This document shows, in pieces, positions 16,488-24,604 of a DNA stretch of 64,000 nt. The notes beneath the pieces were generated by a model. It was not told the origin of the DNA. It did no database searches and worked only from the letters and a program-made list of their open reading frames with translations. Position 1 is the stretch's first letter, and every line of letters starts with the position of its first letter. Source of the DNA: Rhodococcus sp. ABRD24. GTDB lineage: Bacteria > Actinomycetota > Actinomycetes > Mycobacteriales > Mycobacteriaceae. The stretch lies in contig NZ_CP035319.1 of the NCBI RefSeq assembly GCF_004328705.1, forward strand, positions 3,038,001 through 3,102,000, given 5' to 3'. The position numbers were made by a program, and so were the translations under genes.

Positions 16488-18221
16488 TCGATTCCAGTCG
16501 CCCCCGACGTCCAGTCCGACCCCGAGCAGAAGGATCCGCCGGTCGCGTCGCCGTCGGCGAAGCCGCCGCTGCGACCGCGTCTCATCGCGGCCGTGACCGG
16601 ATACGGCCGCTCACTCAGTGCCGTCGGCCTGACGCTGGCGCTGGTGTTCTTCGCCTTCTCGATGACGCCGTCACTGCTGCCGCGCGCGTGGTACTTCCAG
16701 GGCATCGCGACAGGCGTCTCGTGCGTGATCGGCTACGCGCTGGGCGTGGTCGTTGCGTGGATCGTCCGTAAGATCGGGTTCGATCCGCAGTGGTCGGCGC
16801 AGACCCGTCGCCGGGGGTGGCTCGCGTTGGCGGTGGCCGCGGTGATCGTCGTCCCACTGTTCCTGTACCTGGGGTCGTCATGGCAGGCGACGGTGCGTTC
16901 GCTGGTCGCGGTCGAGGAGACTCCGCGCTCGCTGTACCTGCTGGTGTTGACGGTCGCGGTACTGGTGGCGATGTTGCTGCTGGGGATCGGCCGACTGTTC
17001 CGTGCTGGGACGCGACGCGTGGCGAAGTTCGGCTCCCGGTTCGTCCCGGCACCGGTCGCGCGCGCGGTCGCCGTCGTGCTCGTGGCCTTCCTATCCTTCA
17101 CTATTGCCAACGATGCTCTCTACCAAGGCTTCCTGCGGTTGGCGAACAACGCGTTCGCAGAGGCCGACCACGGCACTCATCCCGGCACCGAGCAGCCGAC
17201 CGCGCCGGAGCGTTCCGGATCTCCCGCATCGACGCAGGCGTGGGACACCCTGGGCCAGGAGGGACGCCAGTTCGTCGCGGCGGGTCCCACCGCCGAGCAG
17301 CTCACCGAGTTCAGCGCGCGGCCCGCGCAGACGCCGATCCGCGCGTACGCGGGTATGGCGTCGGCCGACGATCTCGAGGGTGTCGCGCAGAACGTCGTCG
17401 CCGAACTCGACCGCACCGGGGCCTTCGATCGTGCAGTGCTTGCGGTGGCCACTACCACCGGACGGGGCTGGGTCAACCCGTCCGCCGCGAACTCCCTCGA
17501 GTATCTGTGGAACGGCGATACCGCGATCGCGGCCATGCAGTACTCGTTCCTGCCCAGCCCGGTCGCCTTCCTCACCGATGTGGAGACACCGAAGGACGCC
17601 GGCCGGATCCTGTTCGAGGCGGTGCACGCGGCGTGGGCACAACTTCCCGAGGCACAGCGCCCCAAACTCGTGGTCTTCGGAGAGAGCCTCGGCGCGTTCG
17701 GTGGTCAGAGCGCGTTCACCGGCGCGCAGGACATGGTCGCCCGCACCGACGGCGCACTGTGGGTGGGTAACCCGAGTTTCAGCGAGCAGTGGCAGCGGAT
17801 CACCGACTCCCGCGACCCCGGTTCGCCGGAGATCCTCCCGATCGTCGACGAGGGGCACTCCGTCCGGTTCTCGAGCAGGCCGTCCGATCTGGACCTGCCG
17901 GCGCAGTGGGCCGACCCGCGGGTGGTGTACCTGCAGCACGCGTCGGACCCGATCGTGTGGTGGTCGCCGCGCCTGATCCTGCACAAGCCGGACTGGCTGT
18001 CCGAGCCACGCGGACGCGACGTCGATCCGGCGATGCAGTGGATCCCCGGAGTGACGTTCTTCCAGGTCGCGATCGACATGGCGTTCTCCAACGCCGTGCC
18101 CGACGGCTACGGCCACAGTTACGGACCCGAGGTCGCCGTCGCGTGGGCGAAGATCGTTCCGCCGACGGGATGGACCGACGCCGACACCGACCGGCTGGCC
18201 GAGCGCGAAGCCGCGAGCTGA
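16485..18221 (+). CDS. Alpha/beta-hydrolase membrane protein
   Basis: 578 residues. The N-terminal third has about five membrane helices (LSAVGLTLALVFFAFSMTPS, GVSCVIGYALGVVVAWIV, WLALAVAAVIVVPLFLYL, LYLLVLTVAVLVAMLLLG, AVAVVLVAFLSFTIANDAL). The C-terminal part is an alpha/beta-hydrolase of the actinobacterial membrane type with the nucleophile elbow GESLG (Ser401). FSMTPSLLPRAWYFQG is a family hallmark. Catalytic domain probably extracytoplasmic; substrate unknown, plausibly a lipid or cell-wall ester. It follows the Lsr2-linked gene by about 40 bp on the same strand but seems to have its own -10. Confidence 0.85.
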   Translation: MSIPVAPDVQSDPEQKDPPVASPSAKPPLRPRLIAAVTGYGRSLSAVGLTLALVFFAFSMTPSLLPRAWYFQGIATGVSCVIGYALGVVVAWIVRKIGFDPQWSAQTRRRGWLALAVAAVIVVPLFLYLGSSWQATVRSLVAVEETPRSLYLLVLTVAVLVAMLLLGIGRLFRAGTRRVAKFGSRFVPAPVARAVAVVLVAFLSFTIANDALYQGFLRLANNAFAEADHGTHPGTEQPTAPERSGSPASTQAWDTLGQEGRQFVAAGPTAEQLTEFSARPAQTPIRAYAGMASADDLEGVAQNVVAELDRTGAFDRAVLAVATTTGRGWVNPSAANSLEYLWNGDTAIAAMQYSFLPSPVAFLTDVETPKDAGRILFEAVHAAWAQLPEAQRPKLVVFGESLGAFGGQSAFTGAQDMVARTDGALWVGNPSFSEQWQRITDSRDPGSPEILPIVDEGHSVRFSSRPSDLDLPAQWADPRVVYLQHASDPIVWWSPRLILHKPDWLSEPRGRDVDPAMQWIPGVTFFQVAIDMAFSNAVPDGYGHSYGPEVAVAWAKIVPPTGWTDADTDRLAEREAAS

Positions 18222-18266
18222 CCTGCCGGCCGCTGGTATGACTGTCCGGCCCGGTGGTCGGTCGCG

Positions 18267-19532
18267 TCAGTCGACGCAGGGGATTCCGTTCGGGGTGTCC
18301 GCGGAGATGGGTGCACCCTGGACGCCATTGGTGGGGATCGTCACGGCGTCGGCGCGCCCGTCCGGCACCGAGAGGTCCTGGGCGTCCACGGTGTTCGGCG
18401 GCGTGGAGGTAGTGGGGGGTGGAGCAGCGCGACCGTCAGTGAAGAGTTCCTTGATCTCGCTGCGAAGAAGGTTCGGATCGACGAGGTTGACCGATTGACC
18501 GTCGATGGTGGCGTAGCTCTGGATCGGTAGCGTGTAGAAGTCGAGGTTTCCTCTGGTCAGGGCGCGTGCGTGGGTCGCGAAGTCGACGGGGTCGAGTTGC
18601 GAGTCGATGACGATGTCGTTCTTGACGGCATCGGCCAGCGCGCGCAGCTTGCCGATGTTGCCGATCACTCCCGTCGACTTCAGGTTGTAGAGGACCGCGC
18701 TGAGGAAGGCCTGCTGCCGGTGGGTGCGGTCGAGGTCGCCGTTGTCGAGGCCGTGTCGCTGGCGGACGAACGACAGCGCCTGCGACGGATCCAGGGACTG
18801 CCGGCCCGCGGGGAAGCGTGCGCCGGAGTAGGGATCGTCCACGGGGGCGTTGAGACACACTTCGAGCGGCCCGAGCGCCCGGGCGATGTCGTAGAAGCCC
18901 ACGAGATTCACCTCGGCGAAGTGATCTATCGGCACGCGCAGCAGATCCTGGACCGTCCGGAGTGTCGAACGCCGCCCCGCATCCCGGGCGCGTTGCTCAC
19001 GCTCGGCCGGATCGCTCATCCCGGCCTCGGCTAGTTCAATGTCCGCATCGGCCTTCGCCAGCCCGTAGGCCTCTTTGATCTTGCGCATTCCGTAGCCGGG
19101 AACGGCCACGTAGTCGTCCCGTGGGATGGCGGCCGCCGTGGCGCGGCTGCCGTCACCCGGAACATGCAGCAGGATAAGGGTGTTGGTGTTGTACCCGCCG
19201 ACATCGCTGTCGCCGGCATGCAGCTGGTCGGTGACGAACTCGGCTGGAAGGTCGTTGCCGTCCATATCTTTCCGGCTGTCGAGGCCGATGAGGAGGATGT
19301 TCGTATCGCCATGCGCCGACGTGCGTTCCTCACCCGACAGGGCGTCGAGCGCATCTGATCGGGTGAGCCCCGCGGCGAGGTGCGACTGGGCCGCCCACGC
19401 CAGCCCGCTCGACGCCAGGACCACGGCCGACAGCGACGCAGCGACGACGCGAAGCGCAGTCGCCCCCCGTCGGCGGGGAATCGCATGATGGCGACCCCGT
19501 CCGGCCAGTCTGTGCTTCTGCTGGGCATTCAC
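18267..19532 (-). CDS. LytR-CpsA-Psr (LCP) family cell-wall ligase
   Basis: 421 residues: a basic cytoplasmic tail, one membrane anchor (about 27-48) and an extracellular LCP domain. Family motifs: NILLIGLDSR (78-87), NTNTLILLHVPGD, IPRDDYVAVPGYG with the conserved Arg138/Asp139, HFAEVNLVGFYDIA and LSFVRQRHGLDNGDLDRTHR. In Corynebacteriales, LCP enzymes attach arabinogalactan to peptidoglycan, transferring from polyprenyl-pyrophosphate donors. A Pro/Thr-rich tail ends in PNGIPCVD. Single gene, convergent with the hydrolase gene. Confidence 0.9.
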   Translation of the reverse strand: MNAQQKHRLAGRGRHHAIPRRRGATALRVVAASLSAVVLASSGLAWAAQSHLAAGLTRSDALDALSGEERTSAHGDTNILLIGLDSRKDMDGNDLPAEFVTDQLHAGDSDVGGYNTNTLILLHVPGDGSRATAAAIPRDDYVAVPGYGMRKIKEAYGLAKADADIELAEAGMSDPAEREQRARDAGRRSTLRTVQDLLRVPIDHFAEVNLVGFYDIARALGPLEVCLNAPVDDPYSGARFPAGRQSLDPSQALSFVRQRHGLDNGDLDRTHRQQAFLSAVLYNLKSTGVIGNIGKLRALADAVKNDIVIDSQLDPVDFATHARALTRGNLDFYTLPIQSYATIDGQSVNLVDPNLLRSEIKELFTDGRAAPPPTTSTPPNTVDAQDLSVPDGRADAVTIPTNGVQGAPISADTPNGIPCVD

Positions 19533-19609
19533 CGCGTCAAGATAGCGTGCGACACTGAGAAGAAGCTTGGAGGCCGTGCGGTCTCATTCGAACCAGGGGG
19601 CAGGTCCCG

Positions 19610-20194
19610 TCAGGACCCGGGTCCGCAGCGCCGCTGCGGCGTATGCGTTTCCGGAGCCAGGGTGGAGTCCTTGTCGTAGACCACGATCACCAGCTCCGCG
19701 CGTTCGGGTGACACCGACCGCACCCGGTGTGGGGTGTTCGCGTCGAAGTAGAGGCTGTCGCCCTGATCGAGAGTGATCACCTGGTTGGGGATGCTCACTT
19801 CGACCGTGCCCCGGGTGACGAGGACGAACTCCTCGCCCGGGTGTTCCATGAAGTCGGATCCGGACTCGGTGGTCGGGTGAACGATGAACGGCTGCATCGA
19901 CTTTCCGACCATCCGGGTGGCGATGGGATCGTAGACCGCGCTTCCGGTGCCGTCGGCGACGGGTATGCGCTGGTCGTGGCGTTCGAGGGCCATCGCGTCG
20001 GTGTCGAGGCCGTCGGAGAACAGTTGCCCGACATCGGCGTCGAGCGCTCGCGCGATCTTCAGCGCGACGGCGATGGATGGCGTGCTGATGCCGCGCTCCA
20101 CCTTGGATAGATAGCTCTTTGTCAGTCCGGTGCTCTCGGCGAGGGCTTCCAGTGTCAATCCGGCCCTGCGTCGATGGGAGCGGAGGAACGCCAC
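19610..20194 (-). CDS. XRE-cupin transcriptional regulator
   Basis: 194 residues. An N-terminal helix-turn-helix (LTLEALAESTGLTKSYLSKV then ERGISTPSIAVALKIARAL) and a C-terminal cupin (EEFVLVTRGTVEVSIPNQ, LDQGDSLYFDANTPHRVRS) that should sense a small ligand. GTG 20194 is chosen because GGAG lies 6 nt upstream; TTG 20197 is also possible. It is divergent from the class II aldolase operon and very likely controls it through the paired inverted repeats at 20287-20325. Inducer unknown. Confidence 0.87.
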   Translation of the reverse strand: MAFLRSHRRRAGLTLEALAESTGLTKSYLSKVERGISTPSIAVALKIARALDADVGQLFSDGLDTDAMALERHDQRIPVADGTGSAVYDPIATRMVGKSMQPFIVHPTTESGSDFMEHPGEEFVLVTRGTVEVSIPNQVITLDQGDSLYFDANTPHRVRSVSPERAELVIVVYDKDSTLAPETHTPQRRCGPGS

Positions 20195-20276
20195 CAACTC
20201 TCCGCCTCTCCTCTGTTTGCTGCCGCGCCCGTCGCGTCGGCTTAGTGATTCCCGATCCTACGGTGATCTCCCATGG

Positions 20277-20325
20277 TTGCTTAAATGACACAAAGTGTCC
20301 TATAGTCCTACTTGTGTCACTGACA
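20277..20325 (+). promoter_or_regulatory. Aldolase-operon promoter with paired inverted-repeat operators
   Basis: TTGCTT (20277-20282), an 18-bp spacer, and TATAGT (20301-20306) form the promoter. GACAC-AAA-GTGTC (20287-20299) fills the spacer exactly, and TGTC-ACT-GACA (20315-20325) follows the -10; the two centres are about 27 bp apart. Likely operators of the divergent XRE-cupin regulator. Confidence 0.65.
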
Positions 20326-20349
20326 GGGATAGTTGGAAGGGAGACCGGT

Positions 20350-21138
20350 ATGGCGACCACGATGAGCCTCGGCAAGGAAGAGCTGATGAAGACCGCGAAA
20401 GCGGCAATGCTCGAACAGATTCCGAAGCAGCAGTGGACGGACCGTCAGAAGATCGCACTGACCTGCCGCGCGCTCTTCGACGCCGGCCACGACTCGGGCC
20501 TGGCGGGGCAGATCTCGGCCCGCGGAGCCGAGCCCGGAACGTACTTGACCCAGCGGCTCGGTCTTGGGTTCGACGAGATTACCGAGGGGAACCTGCTACT
20601 CGTCGACGAGGATCTCACGGTCCTCGAAGGCGAAGGAATGGCCAACCCGGCCAACCGGTTCCACAGCTGGGTCTACCGCGCGCGGCCCGACGTGAACTGC
20701 ATCGTGCATACGCACCCGCTGCACGTGGCGGCGCTGTCGATGCTCGAGGTCCCGCTCGAGGTATCGCAGATGGACATGGCCCCGCTCTACGACGACTGCG
20801 CTTTCCTGCCGGACTGGCCAGGTGTGCCGGTCGGCAACGAGGAGGGTGAGATCATCGCCGGGGCCTTGGGCGACAAGCGCGCGATCCTGCTGGCGCATCA
20901 CGGGCAGCTCGTGGTCGGGTCGACCATCGAGGAGGCGTGTTCGCTGGCGCATCTGATCGAACGGGCCGCGCGCCTGCAGTTGCTGGCGATGGCCGCGGGC
21001 GAGATCAAACCGCTTCCGCCGCGGCTGGCGAAGGAAGCTCATGACTGGACGCTGACCCCACGCCGAAGCGAGGCGAACTTCGGCTACTACGCGCGCAAGG
21101 CGCTGCGGGCGCATCCGGACGTCTTCGACCTTCCCTGA
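20350..21138 (+). CDS. Class II aldolase/adducin-family protein
   Basis: 262 residues. Zinc-dependent aldolase-type fold: HTHP (His120, His122) and HH (His183/184) form the metal site, with LAGQISAR near the N-terminus and NRFHSWVYRARPDVNCIVHT in the core. Family members cleave hydroxy-acid or sugar phosphates or decarboxylate; the lack of a clear phosphate loop leaves the substrate open. ATG 20350 has GGAAGGGAG upstream. First gene of an operon with a DapA/NanA-type enzyme and a small membrane protein, under the divergent XRE-cupin regulator. Confidence 0.87.
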   Translation: MATTMSLGKEELMKTAKAAMLEQIPKQQWTDRQKIALTCRALFDAGHDSGLAGQISARGAEPGTYLTQRLGLGFDEITEGNLLLVDEDLTVLEGEGMANPANRFHSWVYRARPDVNCIVHTHPLHVAALSMLEVPLEVSQMDMAPLYDDCAFLPDWPGVPVGNEEGEIIAGALGDKRAILLAHHGQLVVGSTIEEACSLAHLIERAARLQLLAMAAGEIKPLPPRLAKEAHDWTLTPRRSEANFGYYARKALRAHPDVFDLP

Positions 21139-21167
21139 CTTTGACCTACGCCATCTGAGGAGCACAC

Positions 21168-22058
21168 ATGACCAGCACTATCAGCGGCATCGTTGCGTAC
21201 CCCGTGACCCCGCTGCACCCGCGCGACAACAACACCGTCAACGTCGAGATCCTGCACCTACTGCTCGACCGCATGATCGACGCGGGTGTCGATGCGATCG
21301 CGCCACTCGGCAGTACCGGGGAGAGTTCCTACCTCGATCCCAGCGAATGGTCAGCCGTCGCAAACGAATCCATCGGCCATGTCGACGGTCGTGTGCCGAC
21401 CGTCGTCGGAGTGTCAGACCTGACGACAGCCGGAGCCGTCCGACGTGCACGAATCGCAGAGAGCCTCGGCGCTTCGGCGGTCATGGCCTTGCCGATGTCG
21501 TACTGGAGGCTCACCGAGGAAGAGGTGCGCCAGCATTTCATGGCGATCGCGGATGCGGTGTCCATTCCGGTGATGGTCTACAACAATCCCGCCACCACCG
21601 GCATCGATATGACGCCGGAGTTCCTGTTCGACCTGGTCACAAGCGTCGACAACATCACGATGGTCAAGGAATCGACGGGTGACGTCACCCGTATGCACCG
21701 TCTTCGTGAGCTCAGCGGTGGGACACTGCCCTATTTCAACGGGAGCAACCCGCTCGCACAGCAGGCATTCGAGGCAGGAGCCGCCGGATGGTGTACGGCT
21801 GCACCGTGTCTGATCCCGGACCAGATTGTGGCATTCCATCGACTGGTCGTGGCGGGGGACCAGGCTGGAGCGGCTGAGTTCTTCGACCGGATCCGTCCGT
21901 TCCTCGACATGATCGTGAGCCGCGGACTGCCGACCACGATCAAATCGGGCCTGCGCGGTATCGGCATCGAGGCAGGGGACCCGCGTCGCCCACTGATGCC
22001 CCTCGATGAAACCGATACCGCGCACCTTCGGGGGCTCATCGCCGCCGCGTGCGGATAA
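21168..22058 (+). CDS. DapA/NanA-superfamily Schiff-base aldolase/dehydratase
   Basis: 296 residues, complete TIM-barrel enzyme. Schiff-base Lys167 (MVKESTGD), catalytic Tyr138 (VYNNPATTG) and the substrate-carboxylate loop GSTGES (48-53) are all present. It cleaves or forms a 2-oxo-acid C-C bond. It is probably not the lysine-pathway DapA: it sits 29 bp behind a class II aldolase under its own regulator, which suggests a catabolic 2-keto-3-deoxy-acid or opine-like substrate. GAGGAG precedes the ATG. Confidence 0.87.
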   Translation: MTSTISGIVAYPVTPLHPRDNNTVNVEILHLLLDRMIDAGVDAIAPLGSTGESSYLDPSEWSAVANESIGHVDGRVPTVVGVSDLTTAGAVRRARIAESLGASAVMALPMSYWRLTEEEVRQHFMAIADAVSIPVMVYNNPATTGIDMTPEFLFDLVTSVDNITMVKESTGDVTRMHRLRELSGGTLPYFNGSNPLAQQAFEAGAAGWCTAAPCLIPDQIVAFHRLVVAGDQAGAAEFFDRIRPFLDMIVSRGLPTTIKSGLRGIGIEAGDPRRPLMPLDETDTAHLRGLIAAACG

Positions 22059-22067
22059 GAGGGAGTT

Positions 22068-22499
22068 GTGGACGCGAACCTCGGAACGGACACAGTCGTC
22101 ACCCTGCTCGCGGCCGGGCTGATCTTCCTGCTCGCGCTCGGCCTCGGGGTTTGGAAGTACCGCCAGATGGTGACGTCGGACAACCATCTGGCGCACCCGT
22201 ACGTCGATATCGCGCACCGATCGGCGCTGCTGTACGCGTTCGCGACGCTCCTGGTCGCGGTCTTCGTGGAGCTCAGTTCCTGGCCGACGTGGGTGAACCT
22301 GACCGCCGCAGCGGTACTCGTGTTCTTCTTCCTCGCGGCGATTGTCAGCTATATCGTGCACGGTGCGCTGCGCGACACCGACAATCAGTTCGAGCATCCT
22401 GATCGTGGGATGCATATCGCGATGGTCTTGCTCATCGGCGGCGAAATGGGTGGTTTCTCGGTACTTCTCGCCGGATTCGTCGCGGGGCAGATGCTGTAA
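22068..22499 (+). CDS. Small membrane protein, four TM helices
   Basis: 143 residues with helices near 9-26, 54-70, 75-98 and 117-140 (e.g. VTLLAAGLIFLLALGLGVW; VLVFFFLAAIVSYIVHGAL). The loop WKYRQMVTSDNHLAHPYVDI carries charged residues on one face. The GTG start is 9 bp after the aldolase stop, so it belongs to the operon. Not recognised; a transporter or sensor role for the operon's substrate would be a guess. Confidence 0.75.
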   Translation: MDANLGTDTVVTLLAAGLIFLLALGLGVWKYRQMVTSDNHLAHPYVDIAHRSALLYAFATLLVAVFVELSSWPTWVNLTAAAVLVFFFLAAIVSYIVHGALRDTDNQFEHPDRGMHIAMVLLIGGEMGGFSVLLAGFVAGQML

Positions 22500-22603
22500 G
22501 TAGACGGGGCGACGTGGTGCCTCCGGTGGTGGCGGGGGAGTTGCTCGTCGGCGGGGTCCGTGAGTTACCCGGCGAGCGCGCGTCGAATCGTATCTACGAG
22601 AAC

Positions 22604-22638
22604 CCTGTCGGTCACCGGTCTCGCCGGTGACCGACAGG
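22604..22638 (+). terminator. 15-bp perfect hairpin after the aldolase operon
   Basis: CCTGTCGGTCACCGG (22604-22618) pairs with CCGGTGACCGACAGG (22624-22638) around TCTCG. Very stable, without a T-run. Placed between the operon end and the marR promoter. Confidence 0.75.
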
Positions 22639-22672
22639 TCGGCGCACCAGGTTCGACGCCGTCCAGTGTATG

Positions 22673-22688
22673 CTTGCTGATAAGCAAG
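22673..22688 (+). promoter_or_regulatory. MarR-type operator palindrome
   Basis: CTTGCT-GATA-AGCAAG lies 17 bp before the TTG start of the marR gene. An inverted repeat with 6-bp arms of this kind is typical for MarR dimers and suggests autorepression of the marR-MFS operon. Confidence 0.65.
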
Positions 22689-22704
22689 TAACTGGAGGTG
22701 GACT

Positions 22705-23163
22705 TTGACGAGCCTCTTCGATGACGACGAGGTCTCCCGGCTTCGGATCGCACTCGGACGCATTTCCCGGCAGGTCGATCGGCAGACTTCCCGCGGCGAA
22801 CTGACGAAGACGCAGTTCTCGATCCTCACCACCGCGGTGCGCCGGGGGCCGATCCGGGCCAGCGAGATGGCCGAGATCGAGACCCTCAATCCGACGATGC
22901 TGTCGCGGATGATCGGCAAGATGGAAACCGACGGGCTGTTGACCCGCTCGGCCGACCCCGACGACGGCCGCGCCGTCGTCGTCTCCGCGACCCCCGACGG
23001 GGTTGCGCTGCACACGCAGCTGCGGGACAAGCGGACTCAGTTGTTCGCCGAGTACCTCGCGCAACTTCCCAAGGCCGAGACCCAGGATCTGCTCCACGCC
23101 CTGCCGGCCCTGGAGGCCCTCGGCGAGCGGATGTGTAGGGCCCGGGGCGCCAGCCGCTCATGA
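22705..23163 (+). CDS. MarR-family transcriptional regulator
   Basis: 152 residues. Winged helix with TKTQFSILTTAVRRGPIRAS, recognition helix LNPTMLSRMIGKMETDGLL and wing RSADPDDGRAVVVSATPDG, the MarR pattern. The TTG start has GGAGG six bases upstream. The stop overlaps the ATG of the MFS gene, so it very likely represses this exporter and is released by an exported compound. Operator candidate at 22673-22688. Confidence 0.92.
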   Translation: MTSLFDDDEVSRLRIALGRISRQVDRQTSRGELTKTQFSILTTAVRRGPIRASEMAEIETLNPTMLSRMIGKMETDGLLTRSADPDDGRAVVVSATPDGVALHTQLRDKRTQLFAEYLAQLPKAETQDLLHALPALEALGERMCRARGASRS

Positions 23164-24488
23164 CGACCGCGGGAAGTCTCGGACGCCAAACCTTTGCCGC
23201 GCTGGCGAACCGCAACTTCCGCTGCTTCCTCAGCGGCCAGGCAGTCTCGCTCATCGGTACCTGGATGCAGCTGGTCGCACAGTCGTGGCTGGTCCTCGAG
23301 CTCACCGGCTCCGGCACTGCGATCGGCCTCGTCGTCGCGCTGCAGACCCTGCCGGTCTTACTGCTCGGGCCGTACGGGGGTGTCGTTGCCGACCGGGCGG
23401 ACAAGCGCCGCTTGATGATCGGCCTGCAGTCGCTGATGGGCGTGCAGGCCGTCGTCCTAGGCGTCCTCACGCTCAGTGGCGCCGTTGCGCTGTGGCACGT
23501 ATACCTGCTGGCGCTACTGCTCGGCCTCAACCAGTCCTTCGAGAACCCGGCGCGACAGTCGTTCCTGCTCGAGATGGTGGGGCCGGAGGATCTGCGTAAC
23601 GCCGTGAGTCTGCAATCCACGCTCGTGAGCGCGTCGCGCATCGTCGGTCCGGCGGTTGCGGGCGTCACGATCGCCGCGGGCGGTCTCGGTATCTGTTTCC
23701 TACTCAATGCGGCCAGTTTCGTCGCGGTGGTGACATCGTTACTGCGGCTGGATATCTCGGAGCTGCGCCGCTCGCCGCCGATGGAACGCGCACGCGGCCA
23801 GCTTCGTGAGGGTCTGCGTTACGTGCGTGGCAACCGCAATCTCGCGGTGCCACTGCTGATGATGGCATTCATCGGCTGCCTCGCCTTCGAGTTCCAGGTG
23901 GTACTCCCGATCGTTGCCGACCAAACCTTCGGCGCGGGTTCCGAGGCGTACGGATTCATGACCGCCGCGATGGGCATCGGCGCAGTGTGCGGCGGTCTGC
24001 TTGTCGCGACGTGGGGTCGCACCGGCACGCGCGTCCTGATCGTGGCGGCGGCGGCCTTCGGTTTCGCGCTCGTCGCCGCGGCGGCAGCGCCCACGCTCGC
24101 GCTCGAACTGATCGCCCTCGCCATCGTCGGCGCCGTCAGCATCGCCTTCAACTCCACCACCAACAGCACCCTCCAGCTCGAGGCCGAACCGCAGATGCGC
24201 GGCCGGGTCATGGCCCTGTGGGCCACGGCGTTCCAGGGCTCGACGGCCATCGGCGGGCCCATCGCGGGGTGGGTCAGTCAGGAGTGGGGTGGACGGGCCG
24301 GGCTGCTGCTCGGTGCGATCACCTGCCTGGTCGTGGCTCTCGTTGCGGCGATCGTGATCGGCCGCGGCAGGAAGGTTGCCGCGCAGACCGAGCCGATCCC
24401 CGGGGACCCGGAGGGGCCGGTCACCCCGAGTCTCGCGAGCACCGAGGATCCGGCGGCGATGGCGGATGTGCGTCCGAAAGCGGCGTGA
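23160..24488 (+). CDS. MFS exporter (enterobactin-exporter-like/MFS_3)
   Basis: 442 residues, about 12 membrane helices. The N-terminus NRNFRCFLSGQAVSLIGTWM and the first cytoplasmic loop GGVVADRADKRRLMI are the MFS_3 signature. The central loop has RGQLREGLRYVRGNR; the last 45 residues form a charged, Pro-rich cytoplasmic tail. Probably a proton-driven efflux pump for small lipophilic compounds, under the upstream MarR. Substrate not predictable. Confidence 0.9.
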   Translation: MTTAGSLGRQTFAALANRNFRCFLSGQAVSLIGTWMQLVAQSWLVLELTGSGTAIGLVVALQTLPVLLLGPYGGVVADRADKRRLMIGLQSLMGVQAVVLGVLTLSGAVALWHVYLLALLLGLNQSFENPARQSFLLEMVGPEDLRNAVSLQSTLVSASRIVGPAVAGVTIAAGGLGICFLLNAASFVAVVTSLLRLDISELRRSPPMERARGQLREGLRYVRGNRNLAVPLLMMAFIGCLAFEFQVVLPIVADQTFGAGSEAYGFMTAAMGIGAVCGGLLVATWGRTGTRVLIVAAAAFGFALVAAAAAPTLALELIALAIVGAVSIAFNSTTNSTLQLEAEPQMRGRVMALWATAFQGSTAIGGPIAGWVSQEWGGRAGLLLGAITCLVVALVAAIVIGRGRKVAAQTEPIPGDPEGPVTPSLASTEDPAAMADVRPKAA

Positions 24489-24604
24489 CCTTCGGGCAAC
24501 CCGAGGCTGCATGAGACCTGAAGACGCCGGCCATGCCAGTTGCTCCGTAATCCGCACTTGCGACAGGAGAACCAACGTCGCCACCGACACAACGATGGGC
24601 ACCA

